A DNA stretch of 23,345 nucleotides from an uncultured bacterium (GCA_937877125.1 CALEFQ010000043.1:1-23345), one strand, 5' to 3'. Shown: positions 6,811-13,095, counted from the first letter of the stretch. Translations and numbers: made by a program. Notes: generated by a model not told the origin, from the sequence alone.

Positions 6811-7608
6811 ATGGACAACCAAAACCAAGTCGAAAATTTATCGGCGCCTTCCCGCGGCAAGGTAAATGCGGCCCTGACGTTAAGTGTCATCGCGATTATC
6901 CTCTCGGTGATGGCTTTAACCGCCGTTTACGGAAGCTATCGGTATTTGCGGGGCGAAGCGGAAATTATTGATGAAGAGCGTTCAGTCGGCAGTTTTAACA
7001 AGCTGGATTATCGCGGTTCGGCCAAGATTAATATCACGCAGGGTGAAACTGAAAAACTGGTTCTACGGGGCGACAGCCAAGTGATCGCCAATGTGGAAAC
7101 GAGCGTGTCGGACGGGGTTTTAAAAATCGATCAAAAAGACCCGGTCATTTGGATTCTGTTTTTGCCGCTCTCGGATTTGGAGATAAATTTGCAAGTCAAA
7201 GATTTGGAGCAAATAAAAATTTCCGGTTCCGCCCAGATTGCCACTAGGGACACGGAATTAAAAGCGGACCGGCTGGATCTCGATATCTCCGGCAGTGCGC
7301 AAGCGGAAATGGCGCTCAAGGTACAGGAAATAACTAGTGAGGTGTTCGGCTCGGGGCGATTTTCCCTGACCGGCCAGGCGTCGCGTCAATCAATCAAGAT
7401 TGACGGGTCGGGCGAATACCACGCCCGCGATTTGGTCAGTCAAGAAGCTCGGGTTGATATCAGCGGTTCCGGTCGGGTGGCTCTGGATGTTACGGAAAAA
7501 CTTGAGGTCAAAATAAGCGGCAGCGGCGAGGTTTACTACAAGGGTATGCCGGAAGTCAGCCAGAATATATCCGGTAGCGGTCGGATTATCCACGTTGCGC
7601 CGGAGTGA
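6811..7608 (+). CDS. Membrane-anchored DUF2807 beta-repeat protein (GIN-domain family)
   Basis: This 265-aa protein has one N-terminal membrane helix (about residues 19-41) and then an exported DUF2807 (head GIN) domain starting near SFNKLDYRGSAKINI. The domain has at least eight turns carrying GSA or GSG, spaced about 18-30 residues (ISGSAQ, ISGSGR, IDGSGE and others), as expected of a right-handed beta-solenoid. The family is often called auto-transporter adhesin-like, but its function is not settled. The ATG at 6811 was chosen because it sits just after a good promoter and starts a short cytoplasmic tail. A longer in-frame extension to 6619 runs through the previous gene and terminator and was rejected. 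There is no Shine-Dalgarno. Confidence 0.88.
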   Translation: MDNQNQVENLSAPSRGKVNAALTLSVIAIILSVMALTAVYGSYRYLRGEAEIIDEERSVGSFNKLDYRGSAKINITQGETEKLVLRGDSQVIANVETSVSDGVLKIDQKDPVIWILFLPLSDLEINLQVKDLEQIKISGSAQIATRDTELKADRLDLDISGSAQAEMALKVQEITSEVFGSGRFSLTGQASRQSIKIDGSGEYHARDLVSQEARVDISGSGRVALDVTEKLEVKISGSGEVYYKGMPEVSQNISGSGRIIHVAPE

Positions 7609-7615
7609 TATATTC

Positions 7616-7645
7616 AACCGATGCGGCCTTAAGGCCGCATCGGTT
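7616..7645. terminator. Perfect 30-bp palindrome, probable terminator
   Basis: The 15-bp arms AACCGATGCGGCCTT and its exact complement meet at the centre with no spacer. In RNA this is a very stable stem with a TTAA loop, but the T-run after it is short (TTTGT). It lies 7 nt after the DUF2807 stop and 12 nt before the cupin ATG, so it may attenuate rather than fully separate the two genes. Confidence 0.7.
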
Positions 7646-7657
7646 TGTCAAAAAAAT

Positions 7658-7921
7658 ATGATTATTGCCATAAGTAAACCAACTCCCGATCAAATCAAGC
7701 AAGCTGAATCTTGGCCAGAGTGGAGCAAAGAACCCTCGGAGTTTCCTTATCACTATGACCAGACGGAAACTTGCCATATATTGTCCGGCCGGGCTTCGGT
7801 CACGGCGGCGGACGGGCAAACGTTTAGTTTCGGGGCCGGCGACTGGGTGATTTTCCCTAAAGGGTTGGAGGCCACCTGGAAAATAACCGAGACGATCAGA
7901 AAAAAGTACCATTTCAGCTAA
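7658..7921 (+). CDS. Small cupin protein (DUF861 / Cupin_3 type)
   Basis: This is an 87-aa single-domain cupin. The run WPEWSKEPSEF, then YDQTETCHILSGRASVT, GAGDWVIFPKGLEATWKI and a final RKKYHF matches the DUF861 group, which contains ureidoglycine aminohydrolase-like and EutQ-like folds. The metal-binding histidines of classic cupins are mostly absent (His32 and Glu37 remain near the first motif), so a metal enzyme activity is uncertain. The ATG at 7658 gives the usual family length; an extension to 7595 would read through the palindrome and was rejected. A tiny four-Cys gene follows 19 nt downstream and is likely co-transcribed. Substrate unknown. Confidence 0.85.
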   Translation: MIIAISKPTPDQIKQAESWPEWSKEPSEFPYHYDQTETCHILSGRASVTAADGQTFSFGAGDWVIFPKGLEATWKITETIRKKYHFS

Positions 7922-7940
7922 TTAGCCTAAGCATAAATCC

Positions 7941-8087
7941 ATGGACGTTCAATACACGCCCCAAGCCCCGGAGGGAAAAAAGTGCGTTCAATGCAAGTTT
8001 TACCAGAAAGTAAACGAACAGAGCGGCAAATGTTTCGGGCATGACGTGATCCCGCAGGGGGGGTGCAATAAATTCACCGCGAAATAA
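7941..8087 (+). CDS. 48-aa four-cysteine protein, HiPIP-like iron-sulfur candidate
   Basis: This short ORF encodes 48 residues ending in TAA. It has cysteines at 15, 18, 31 and 42 (C-x2-C-x12-C-x10-C) in the context CVQCKFYQ, then GKCFGHDVIPQGGCNKF. This resembles the cofactor-binding part of high-potential iron-sulfur proteins and the small subunits of some glycyl-radical enzymes (benzylsuccinate synthase type). Those share CxxCxF, then a Gly-x-Cys, a short loop and a final Cys followed by an aromatic residue. A [4Fe-4S] or zinc site is an inference. There is no signal peptide or Shine-Dalgarno. It follows the cupin gene by 19 nt. Regular composition and spacing support a real gene. Confidence 0.7.
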   Translation: MDVQYTPQAPEGKKCVQCKFYQKVNEQSGKCFGHDVIPQGGCNKFTAK

Positions 8088-8147
8088 ATATAGTTGCTCG
8101 TTTTCCGTGCAATCCGCAGAAGATTCTTATTTATTGTGAATAACAGA

Positions 8148-8170
8148 GCTTTTCTCCTTCGGGAAAAAGC
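8148..8170 (+). promoter_or_regulatory. Leader hairpin with cUUCGg loop before the FG-GAP gene
   Basis: GCTTTT-C-TCC and GGA-AAAAGC pair around TTCG (8158-8161), the extra-stable UUCG tetraloop, with one bulged C. No T-run follows, so it is not a terminator. It ends 13 nt before the ATG at 8184 and may stabilise the mRNA 5' end or insulate translation. Confidence 0.5.
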
Positions 8171-8183
8171 CTGAAAAACAAAT

Positions 8184-9497
8184 ATGAAAAAAAAGACCGG
8201 CGCGTTGACCGGTATTCTGGCGGTTCTGCTGGCGGCGGGGTTGTTTATTGTTGTCAGCCCGGCCCGGGCCATTGAGTACGGCACGCAAAAATTAAGCAGT
8301 CCTAAGGCGTTCAACGTGGAAGCGGGCAGCCGCTCGGTGGATTTGCGCTGGAGCGAATCAAACAGCGGCGGAACTTCCGAGTATCGCGTGGTGCGCTCGA
8401 CGGACGGAGCGATGACCATGCCCTGGCAAGGCCAATTAGTTTTTGAGGGCTGGGATTTTCATTACCAGGATACCAATCTGGAAAACGGCCAGCTTTATTA
8501 CTATACCGTTTTTGCCCTGGATGACGAACGTAATTATTCCGCCGGAGTAACCCGGCAGATCATTCCGAACGTGCCGAAGATCATTACCGTGCCGGAGATG
8601 TACGGCCACGTCTGGGTCAAAGGGTTCTCCGGGCTTGATGGTTCCAGTCGAACGCCTCATTTCATGGCCTTCGGTTTGAATGCCAACAACGGTGGCTATG
8701 TGGCGGCAGGGGATGTTGACGGCGACGGCAAAGATGAAATTGTGGTCGGGGCTCGTTTTGGGGCGCCGCAGGTGCGAGTTTTTGAACAAGACGGATCTTT
8801 AAAACACCAGTTTTATTCCTATGCTTCGGGAGCGCGTTTCGGTACCAAGGTGGCGGTGGGTGATGTTAATCGTGACGGGCGCGATGAGATCGTGACGGCG
8901 CCGGGCTATTACGCTCCGGCACACATCCGGGTTTTTAAAGAAGACGGCATGCTGGCGTCCGGCGGATTCTTTGCTTATCCGGCCAGCCATAACCGGGAAG
9001 GAGTATCAATTGCCCTGGGCGATACGGACGGCGACGGCGCCGATGAAATCGTGGTCGGTGATCGCCGGGCACTGAATACCAACGAAGTGCAGATTTTTGA
9101 ATACTGGGGCCAGCGGAAAAAATCAATTACCGGGTTGTATGGCGGAGCCAAGGTGGGCATCAAGGTCGCCACTGGCGATACTGACGGGGACGGAGTGGAC
9201 GAGGTAATTTGCGGCCCGACGGTTGGTGGCGGTCCCTTAGTGCAGATTGTCGAGCCGGAAACCGGCCGAGTTACTAGAAGTTTTTTTGCTTTCAATAAAA
9301 ATCTCCGCACCGGTGCCAATGTGGCCGCCTATGATATCGATAGCGATACCATCGATGAAGTAATTGTGGCCACGGGTGAGGGGAGTGTCGCGCATGTTCG
9401 GGCCTTTGAAGCCGATGGCACGTCCGAACCTGTTAATTTTTTCCCGTACGGTCCGGGATTCCGGGGCGGGGCCATGGTGGCGGCGGGGAATCTGTAA
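8184..9497 (+). CDS. Secreted FN3 plus FG-GAP/VCBS repeat protein
   Basis: This 437-aa exported protein begins with a signal peptide (MKKK, a hydrophobic core at about 7-24, and an ARA-type cleavage site near residue 29). A fibronectin type III domain spans about 38-127 (PKAFNVEAG, SVDLRW, YRVVRS, YYYTVFALD). Five FG-GAP-like repeats follow, with calcium-type loops at 177-185, 227-235, 280-288, 332-340 and 384-392; the first is DVDGDGKDE. The repeats are about 50 residues apart and form part of a beta-propeller. The fifth loop (DIDSDTIDE) has lost its glycines. Such proteins act at the surface in adhesion or carbohydrate binding. No sorting motif or C-terminal anchor is seen, and the protein ends right after a sixth partial repeat (GAMVAAGNL). 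Confidence 0.9.
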   Translation: MKKKTGALTGILAVLLAAGLFIVVSPARAIEYGTQKLSSPKAFNVEAGSRSVDLRWSESNSGGTSEYRVVRSTDGAMTMPWQGQLVFEGWDFHYQDTNLENGQLYYYTVFALDDERNYSAGVTRQIIPNVPKIITVPEMYGHVWVKGFSGLDGSSRTPHFMAFGLNANNGGYVAAGDVDGDGKDEIVVGARFGAPQVRVFEQDGSLKHQFYSYASGARFGTKVAVGDVNRDGRDEIVTAPGYYAPAHIRVFKEDGMLASGGFFAYPASHNREGVSIALGDTDGDGADEIVVGDRRALNTNEVQIFEYWGQRKKSITGLYGGAKVGIKVATGDTDGDGVDEVICGPTVGGGPLVQIVEPETGRVTRSFFAFNKNLRTGANVAAYDIDSDTIDEVIVATGEGSVAHVRAFEADGTSEPVNFFPYGPGFRGGAMVAAGNL

Positions 9498-9526
9498 AAA
9501 TAAAAAACCGATAATTTGATCGGTTT
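9496..9526 (-). terminator. Minus-strand intrinsic terminator (rlmN side)
   Basis: AAACCGAT (9505-9512) pairs with ATCGGTTT (9519-9526). Read on the minus strand, the stem is followed by TTTTTTATTTTT-like sequence (9504 downwards). It is the only strong minus-strand terminator downstream of rlmN. Confidence 0.7.
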
Positions 9527-9528
9527 CT

Positions 9529-9566
9529 GGCAGGAATGCAAACTGGTATTCCTGCCTTTTATTTAT
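9529..9566 (+). terminator. Plus-strand intrinsic terminator of the FG-GAP gene
   Basis: GGCAGGAAT (9529-9537) and ATTCCTGCC (9548-9556) form a perfect 9-bp stem with a 10-nt loop, followed by TTTTATTTAT. Its T-tract overlaps the stop codon of the rlmN tail remnant. Confidence 0.8.
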
Positions 9567-9588
9567 AGGCTAATTGTCCGCACGCGGC
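9559..9588 (-). pseudogene. Remnant of a second rlmN C-terminal tail (AACGQLAYK-stop)
   Basis: Read on the minus strand this encodes AACGQLAYK followed by TAA, nearly identical to the end of the intact rlmN (AACGQLAYR-stop). The two nucleotide copies agree at about 25 of 33 aligned positions. The differences are four synonymous third positions and one Lys/Arg change, plus the flank. It includes the cysteine that is the catalytic methyl-carrying Cys in RlmN. Similarity stops at the GC-rich hairpin that separates the two copies. Confidence 0.65.
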
Positions 9589-9638
9589 CCTCCTTCGCCC
9601 CGCCGCCCGCGGAATCGGCGGGCGGCGGGCTTCGGAGG
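9589..9638. repeat. GC-rich hairpin element downstream of rlmN
   Basis: Outer CCTCC/GGAGG (9589-9593, 9634-9638) and inner CCCGCCGCCCGC/GCGGGCGGCGGG (9599-9610, 9618-9629) form a long, extremely stable stem with a small internal loop and a 7-nt end loop. It is much more GC-rich than its surroundings and has no T-tract on either side. It lies between the rlmN stop and the tail remnant. Confidence 0.8.
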
Positions 9639-9653
9639 ACCTAATTTTGTACT

Positions 9654-10643
9654 TTATCGATAGGCTAGTTGGCCACAGGCGGCCGCGATTTGCTCGCCGG
9701 CGCTTTGCCGCACGGTCACGCGCCGAAAAGTTCGGCGCAGAATGCCGGCAAATTTTTTTATTTGTTCTGGGGAAGAGGGCTTATATTTAGCAAAAACATT
9801 ATTATAAGGGATAAGATTGATCATGCTATCGGCGGGGTTTAGCAGTTTCGCCAATTCTTCGGCATGGTAGGGTTGGTCATTGATCCCGTTGAGCATGATG
9901 TATTCATAGGTAGTCTGGTGTTTGGAAGCTCGCTGGTATTCTCTTATTTCTGCTAAAAGATCATTGAGGTTAAAAGCTTTGGCCGCGGGCATGATCTGAG
10001 CGCGGATTTTCTGGTTTGGCGCGTGCAGGCTGACGGCCAAGCGCGGGTGCAGTTCGGCGCGGACTAATTTACTGATCATGCCTTTGACGCCGGCCGTAGA
10101 AATGGTCATTTGGCGTTGCCCGATATTCCACCGCTGCGCGTCATGCAGAAAATCTAGAGCTTTCAGGGAACTCTCAAAATTCAATAAAGGTTCTCCCATC
10201 CCCATCAGAACCACGTTGCGGGGTTTTTGTTTTATCTCATGGAACAAAAGCTGAAATTGGTCGACAATTTCTTCGGCGGTTAGGTTCCGTTTAAACGGAA
10301 CCGAGCCGCTTTTGCAAAAACAGCATTGCAGCGGGCAGCCAATCTGGGTGCTTAAACAGACAGTATAATAGTCGCGCATGCGAATAGCTACGGCTTCGAT
10401 TAAAAAACCGTCGGCTGTTTTCAGGGCCAGTTTAGTGGCTCCGGGGAGTTTCTCGGTTTTGACCGGTTGGAGATTGACGATAGGAAAACCTTTGAGTTGG
10501 TTACGCAAGGCGGCCGGCAATAAACGAATATTTTCAACTGAGGCCGCTCCCTGCTGATAAATTGCCTGAAAAATCTGGGTCAGCCGATAGTTCGGCTGGC
10601 CTAGTTTCTTCATTTCCGCCTTGATCTTGGTCCCATTGATCAT
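9654..10643 (-). CDS. rlmN: 23S rRNA (adenine-2503-C2)-methyltransferase RlmN, radical SAM
   Basis: The enzyme methylates C2 of A2503 in 23S rRNA (and A37 of some tRNAs) by a radical-SAM mechanism that consumes SAM and releases 5'-deoxyadenosine. The 329-aa protein has the [4Fe-4S]-binding CxxxCxxC as C103, C107 and C110. The SAM-site GMGEPLLN is at about 148-155. The C-terminal AACGQL carries Cys322, the counterpart of the methyl-cysteine in E. coli RlmN. Length is somewhat short but normal for compact RlmN. It is divergent from the nucleoside-phosphorylase operon. Immediately beyond its stop are a GC-rich hairpin and a second, diverged copy of its own last ten codons. Confidence 0.96.
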   Translation of the reverse strand: MINGTKIKAEMKKLGQPNYRLTQIFQAIYQQGAASVENIRLLPAALRNQLKGFPIVNLQPVKTEKLPGATKLALKTADGFLIEAVAIRMRDYYTVCLSTQIGCPLQCCFCKSGSVPFKRNLTAEEIVDQFQLLFHEIKQKPRNVVLMGMGEPLLNFESSLKALDFLHDAQRWNIGQRQMTISTAGVKGMISKLVRAELHPRLAVSLHAPNQKIRAQIMPAAKAFNLNDLLAEIREYQRASKHQTTYEYIMLNGINDQPYHAEELAKLLNPADSMINLIPYNNVFAKYKPSSPEQIKKFAGILRRTFRRVTVRQSAGEQIAAACGQLAYR

Positions 10644-10645
10644 AT

Positions 10646-10674
10646 TTGGCTCTGTTAGCTTCTAATGATATAAT
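10646..10674 (+). promoter_or_regulatory. Promoter of the nucleoside phosphorylase operon
   Basis: TTGGCT (10646-10651), 17 bp, then a perfect TATAAT (10669-10674) preceded by an extended TGA. Transcription would start near 10681, placing the whole heptad hairpin in the leader. The same DNA read on the minus strand offers TATTAT as a weak -10 for rlmN, so the promoters may overlap. Confidence 0.6.
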
Positions 10675-10704
10675 ACAGGCAGATAAAAAGAAAGTCTAAG
10701 TATC

Positions 10705-10762
10705 GTCTTTTGTCTTTGGTCGTTTGTTGTTAGCCAAAGACTAAAGACCAAAGACTAAAGAC
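10705..10762. repeat. Heptad dyad element, copy 1
   Basis: Four left heptads of the form GTCTTTN (10705-10732; the inner two degenerate to GTCGTTT and GTTGTTA), a central GC (10733-10734), and four exact right heptads NAAAGAC (10735-10762, N alternating C and T). Arms are reverse complements heptad by heptad. The element ends 5 nt before the ATG at 10768. The same design occurs at 17525-17575. Confidence 0.85.
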
Positions 10763-10767
10763 CAATT

Positions 10768-11514
10768 ATGAAACAACCCCATTTATTATGTGATACCGGC
10801 GATCTGGCCGAGCGCGCTATTGTTGTCGGCGATCCGGCGCGGGTTGCTCGTCTGGCGCGATTGCTCGATAACCCGAAAAAGGTGGCTCAAAATCGCGAAT
10901 TTATCAGTTGGCGCGGCGAATTTGGAGGTAAGCCGATCGCGATCGTTTCTACGGGCATCGGCGGGCCTTCGGCGGCTATTGCCGTGGAAGAAATGATCCG
11001 CTGCGGCGTTAAAGTGATTGTCCGGGTCGGTTCCTGTGGCAGTCTCTTGCCCGCCGTGAAAATCGGCCAGCTGGTAATTCCGGACAGCGCCGTGCGCGGC
11101 GACGGTACGACTTTTGCTTATGCCCCGGCCAGTTTGCCGGCAGTCGCGGATTTTGATTTATTCCATCAGCTCCGCCTAGCGGCGATCGCGGCCGGCACGC
11201 CTTTCCATACCGGCACCATTGTTTCCGTTGACGGCTTATACGCGCCTAACCTTTATGAGCGCAAAGAAAAATTAGGAAATTTAGGCGTCTTGGCTCAGGA
11301 AATGGAGGGCTCGACGGTTTTATTAGTATCTCGTCTGCGCCATGTCCGCGCCGGCTGTGTTTTTGTGGTGGTCAACCGAGCCGGCGTCAAAAATGTCCAG
11401 GAAGGAATCCTCCGGTACGCCGAGCAGGCGACTTCAAAGAAAGGTTCCCTGATTGACCAAGAAACCAAGGCGGCGCAAATAGCGCTGTCCGCATTAATAA
11501 AAACTGATGAGTGA
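10768..11514 (+). CDS. Nucleoside phosphorylase (NP-I; uridine phosphorylase / MTA phosphorylase-like)
   Basis: The 248-aa enzyme would split a nucleoside with phosphate into a base and ribose-1-phosphate (or a 5-modified ribose-1-phosphate). NP-I signatures are VVGDPARV near the start (phosphate loop), STGIGGPSAAIAVEE, RVGSCGSL and QEMEGSTVL (ribose-binding Met-Glu). After the last motif it reads VVVNRAG, like the VNR of uridine phosphorylases, not the Ser-Asp of purine phosphorylases. Substrate is therefore open: uridine-like by residues, MTA or 5'-deoxyadenosine by operon context. Its stop overlaps the next start (ATGAGTGA), indicating translational coupling. It is preceded by a good promoter and the heptad hairpin, and lacks a Shine-Dalgarno. 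Confidence 0.88.
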   Translation: MKQPHLLCDTGDLAERAIVVGDPARVARLARLLDNPKKVAQNREFISWRGEFGGKPIAIVSTGIGGPSAAIAVEEMIRCGVKVIVRVGSCGSLLPAVKIGQLVIPDSAVRGDGTTFAYAPASLPAVADFDLFHQLRLAAIAAGTPFHTGTIVSVDGLYAPNLYERKEKLGNLGVLAQEMEGSTVLLVSRLRHVRAGCVFVVVNRAGVKNVQEGILRYAEQATSKKGSLIDQETKAAQIALSALIKTDE

Positions 11515-12118
11515 GATTTATCGCGGGATAAAATTCAAGGCGGTCCGGCAGGGTGAGTGGCGGCCCGGTGCCGACGAAAAAAAAGTCGCGGCCCAGCTAT
11601 TTAGCCTTAAAGATGATTATCGGCAGTGGGGGTTTTTAGATCTAAACGGCGGAAATTTTAGCGGGCGCGTTCCCGGCGGTTGCGTCATCAAGCGGACCGG
11701 CGCCTACCTCGAAAATCTCCAGCCGACGGATTTTTCCAAAATGACCAAGTTGTCCGGAGAAACTGTTTATTTCCAAGGCGAATATCCCCCTAGTTCGGAG
11801 TGCCGTTCCCATTTTTTGATTTACCAGAAATGCCCTCGGTATAATTTTGTTTTTCACGCCCATTTGCCGGGTTTTACCAATTATGAAATTTTGGCGGGCC
11901 CTAATTGCCTTTTGCCGGACCAGCCTTACGGAACGCTTGATTTAGCCAGGCAAATTGCCAATAATATCATGAACAGCCAATTTGTTTTATTGCAAAATCA
12001 CGGGGTTTTTGTGGCGGACGAGACTTTCGAGGCCGCCCGGAATAAGTTAAGCGCTTTTTATGAACAGTTCCGAAAAACTAAAGAGCAGATTGCCTTACAC
12101 GGTCGAGATTTTTCCTGA
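11507..12118 (+). CDS. Class II aldolase/adducin family protein (sugar-1-phosphate aldolase or MtnB-like)
   Basis: This 203-aa zinc-type class II aldolase would cleave a ketose-1-phosphate into dihydroxyacetone phosphate and an aldehyde. It shows GGNFSGR near 48-54, a TG phosphate-binding loop near 64-65, and SSE with Glu98 (the catalytic acid/base position of fuculose-phosphate aldolase). Zinc ligands are His117 and His119 in HAH, and His165 in QNHG. MtnB dehydratases share this fold, so MTRu-1-P dehydratase is an alternative. No mtnC/mtnW or mtnD is visible here, which favours the aldolase reading. It overlaps the phosphorylase by 8 nt upstream and the isomerase by up to 59 nt downstream. 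Confidence 0.85.
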   Translation: MSEIYRGIKFKAVRQGEWRPGADEKKVAAQLFSLKDDYRQWGFLDLNGGNFSGRVPGGCVIKRTGAYLENLQPTDFSKMTKLSGETVYFQGEYPPSSECRSHFLIYQKCPRYNFVFHAHLPGFTNYEILAGPNCLLPDQPYGTLDLARQIANNIMNSQFVLLQNHGVFVADETFEAARNKLSAFYEQFRKTKEQIALHGRDFS

Positions 12119-13094
12119 TCGGGTTAGGATCATCGATCAGCTGCAGTTGCCCCGGCGGCTGGTTTATTTGGATTTGAAAAATTTTGCCGAAGTGGTGCGA
12201 GCGATTAAGACGATGCAGGTGCGGGGTGCCCAGGCAATCGGGGCGACGGGCATCGGCGGCCTGTATCTGGCCGCCCGAGAAGTAAAAGGGGGGCGTGCTT
12301 CGGTTTTACAGAAACTAACGGCGGCGGGTGACCAGCTAAAGCAGAAAACCCGGCCCACGGCGGTAAACTTGGCCTGGGGCGTAAACAAGATGCTGGCCGC
12401 GGCGCGATCGGCTGAATTGCCGCTGGTCCAAAGCCTGTTCGAAACGGCACAGTCGCTTTTGCGGGCGGAAGTGGAAAATAATTTACAGCTCGGTCGTCTG
12501 GGGAGTAAGCTTATTTCTCCGGATATGACTGTCTTAACTCACTGTAATGCCGGTTCGCTTTCCGGGATCTGGTACGGAACAGCCACTGCGCCGCTGTACG
12601 CCGCCTGGAGCAATGGTGTGAAATTTTCGGTGGTTGTTGACGAGACCCGTCCCCAACTTCAAGGGGCACGGCTGACGGCTTGGGAATTGGACCGGGTCGG
12701 TATTGATTTCCGGATAATCTCCGATTCAACGGCCGGATCACTTCTTAGATCAAAAAAAATAGACGCCGTTTTCGTGGGGGCAGATAGAATTGCGGCGAAC
12801 GGCGATACGGCTAACAAAATCGGGACTTACCCGCTGGCCGTCCTGGCGCATGAGAATCAGGTCCCGTTTTATGTTGCTGCCGTGGAAGCGACCATTGATC
12901 GTCGTTTGCCTGCCGGCGACCAGATTCCGATTGAAACCCGTCCCGACCAGGATTTTTGGCGCTATCTGAATCCTGACTTATTTGATGATAAAATGCCGAT
13001 ACTCAATCCTGCTTTTGACGTGACGCCGGCTCGGTATATTTCCAAGATTATCACCGAACGGGGGATAAGAGAGCCGGCTGAAATAAATAATTAA
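12060..13094 (+). CDS. mtnA: MtnA-type aldose-1-phosphate isomerase (methylthioribose-1-phosphate isomerase family)
   Basis: The family opens an aldose-1-phosphate to the ketose, classically 5-methylthioribose-1-P to 5-methylthioribulose-1-P; relatives act on 5-deoxyribose-1-P or ribose-1,5-bisphosphate. The 344-aa protein has VRGAQAIG at about 54-61, THCNAG with catalytic Cys162, DETRPQLQGARLTAWEL at about 194-210, and GADRIAANGD with catalytic Asp242. NKIGTYPLAVLA and IPIETR follow. All expected MtnA residues are present. With the ATG at 12060 it overlaps the aldolase by 59 nt; a TTG at 12090 would reduce this and still keep the full domain. The stop is 1 nt before the next ATG. Substrate is discussed under findings. 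Confidence 0.9.
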   Translation: MNSSEKLKSRLPYTVEIFPDRVRIIDQLQLPRRLVYLDLKNFAEVVRAIKTMQVRGAQAIGATGIGGLYLAAREVKGGRASVLQKLTAAGDQLKQKTRPTAVNLAWGVNKMLAAARSAELPLVQSLFETAQSLLRAEVENNLQLGRLGSKLISPDMTVLTHCNAGSLSGIWYGTATAPLYAAWSNGVKFSVVVDETRPQLQGARLTAWELDRVGIDFRIISDSTAGSLLRSKKIDAVFVGADRIAANGDTANKIGTYPLAVLAHENQVPFYVAAVEATIDRRLPAGDQIPIETRPDQDFWRYLNPDLFDDKMPILNPAFDVTPARYISKIITERGIREPAEINN

Positions 13095-13095
13095 T

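Noticed and set aside
7595..7657. N-terminal extension of the cupin protein
   Set aside because: It reads through the 30-bp palindrome and the end of the previous gene; the family N-terminus starts at 7658.
8094..8140. Promoter for the FG-GAP gene
   Set aside because: TTGCTC at 8094 has no acceptable -10 at 16-18 bp, and no other pair in 8088-8183 is convincing.
10705..10762. CRISPR-like array
   Set aside because: Units are 7 bases with no spacers and form a dyad, so this is a palindromic repeat, not CRISPR.
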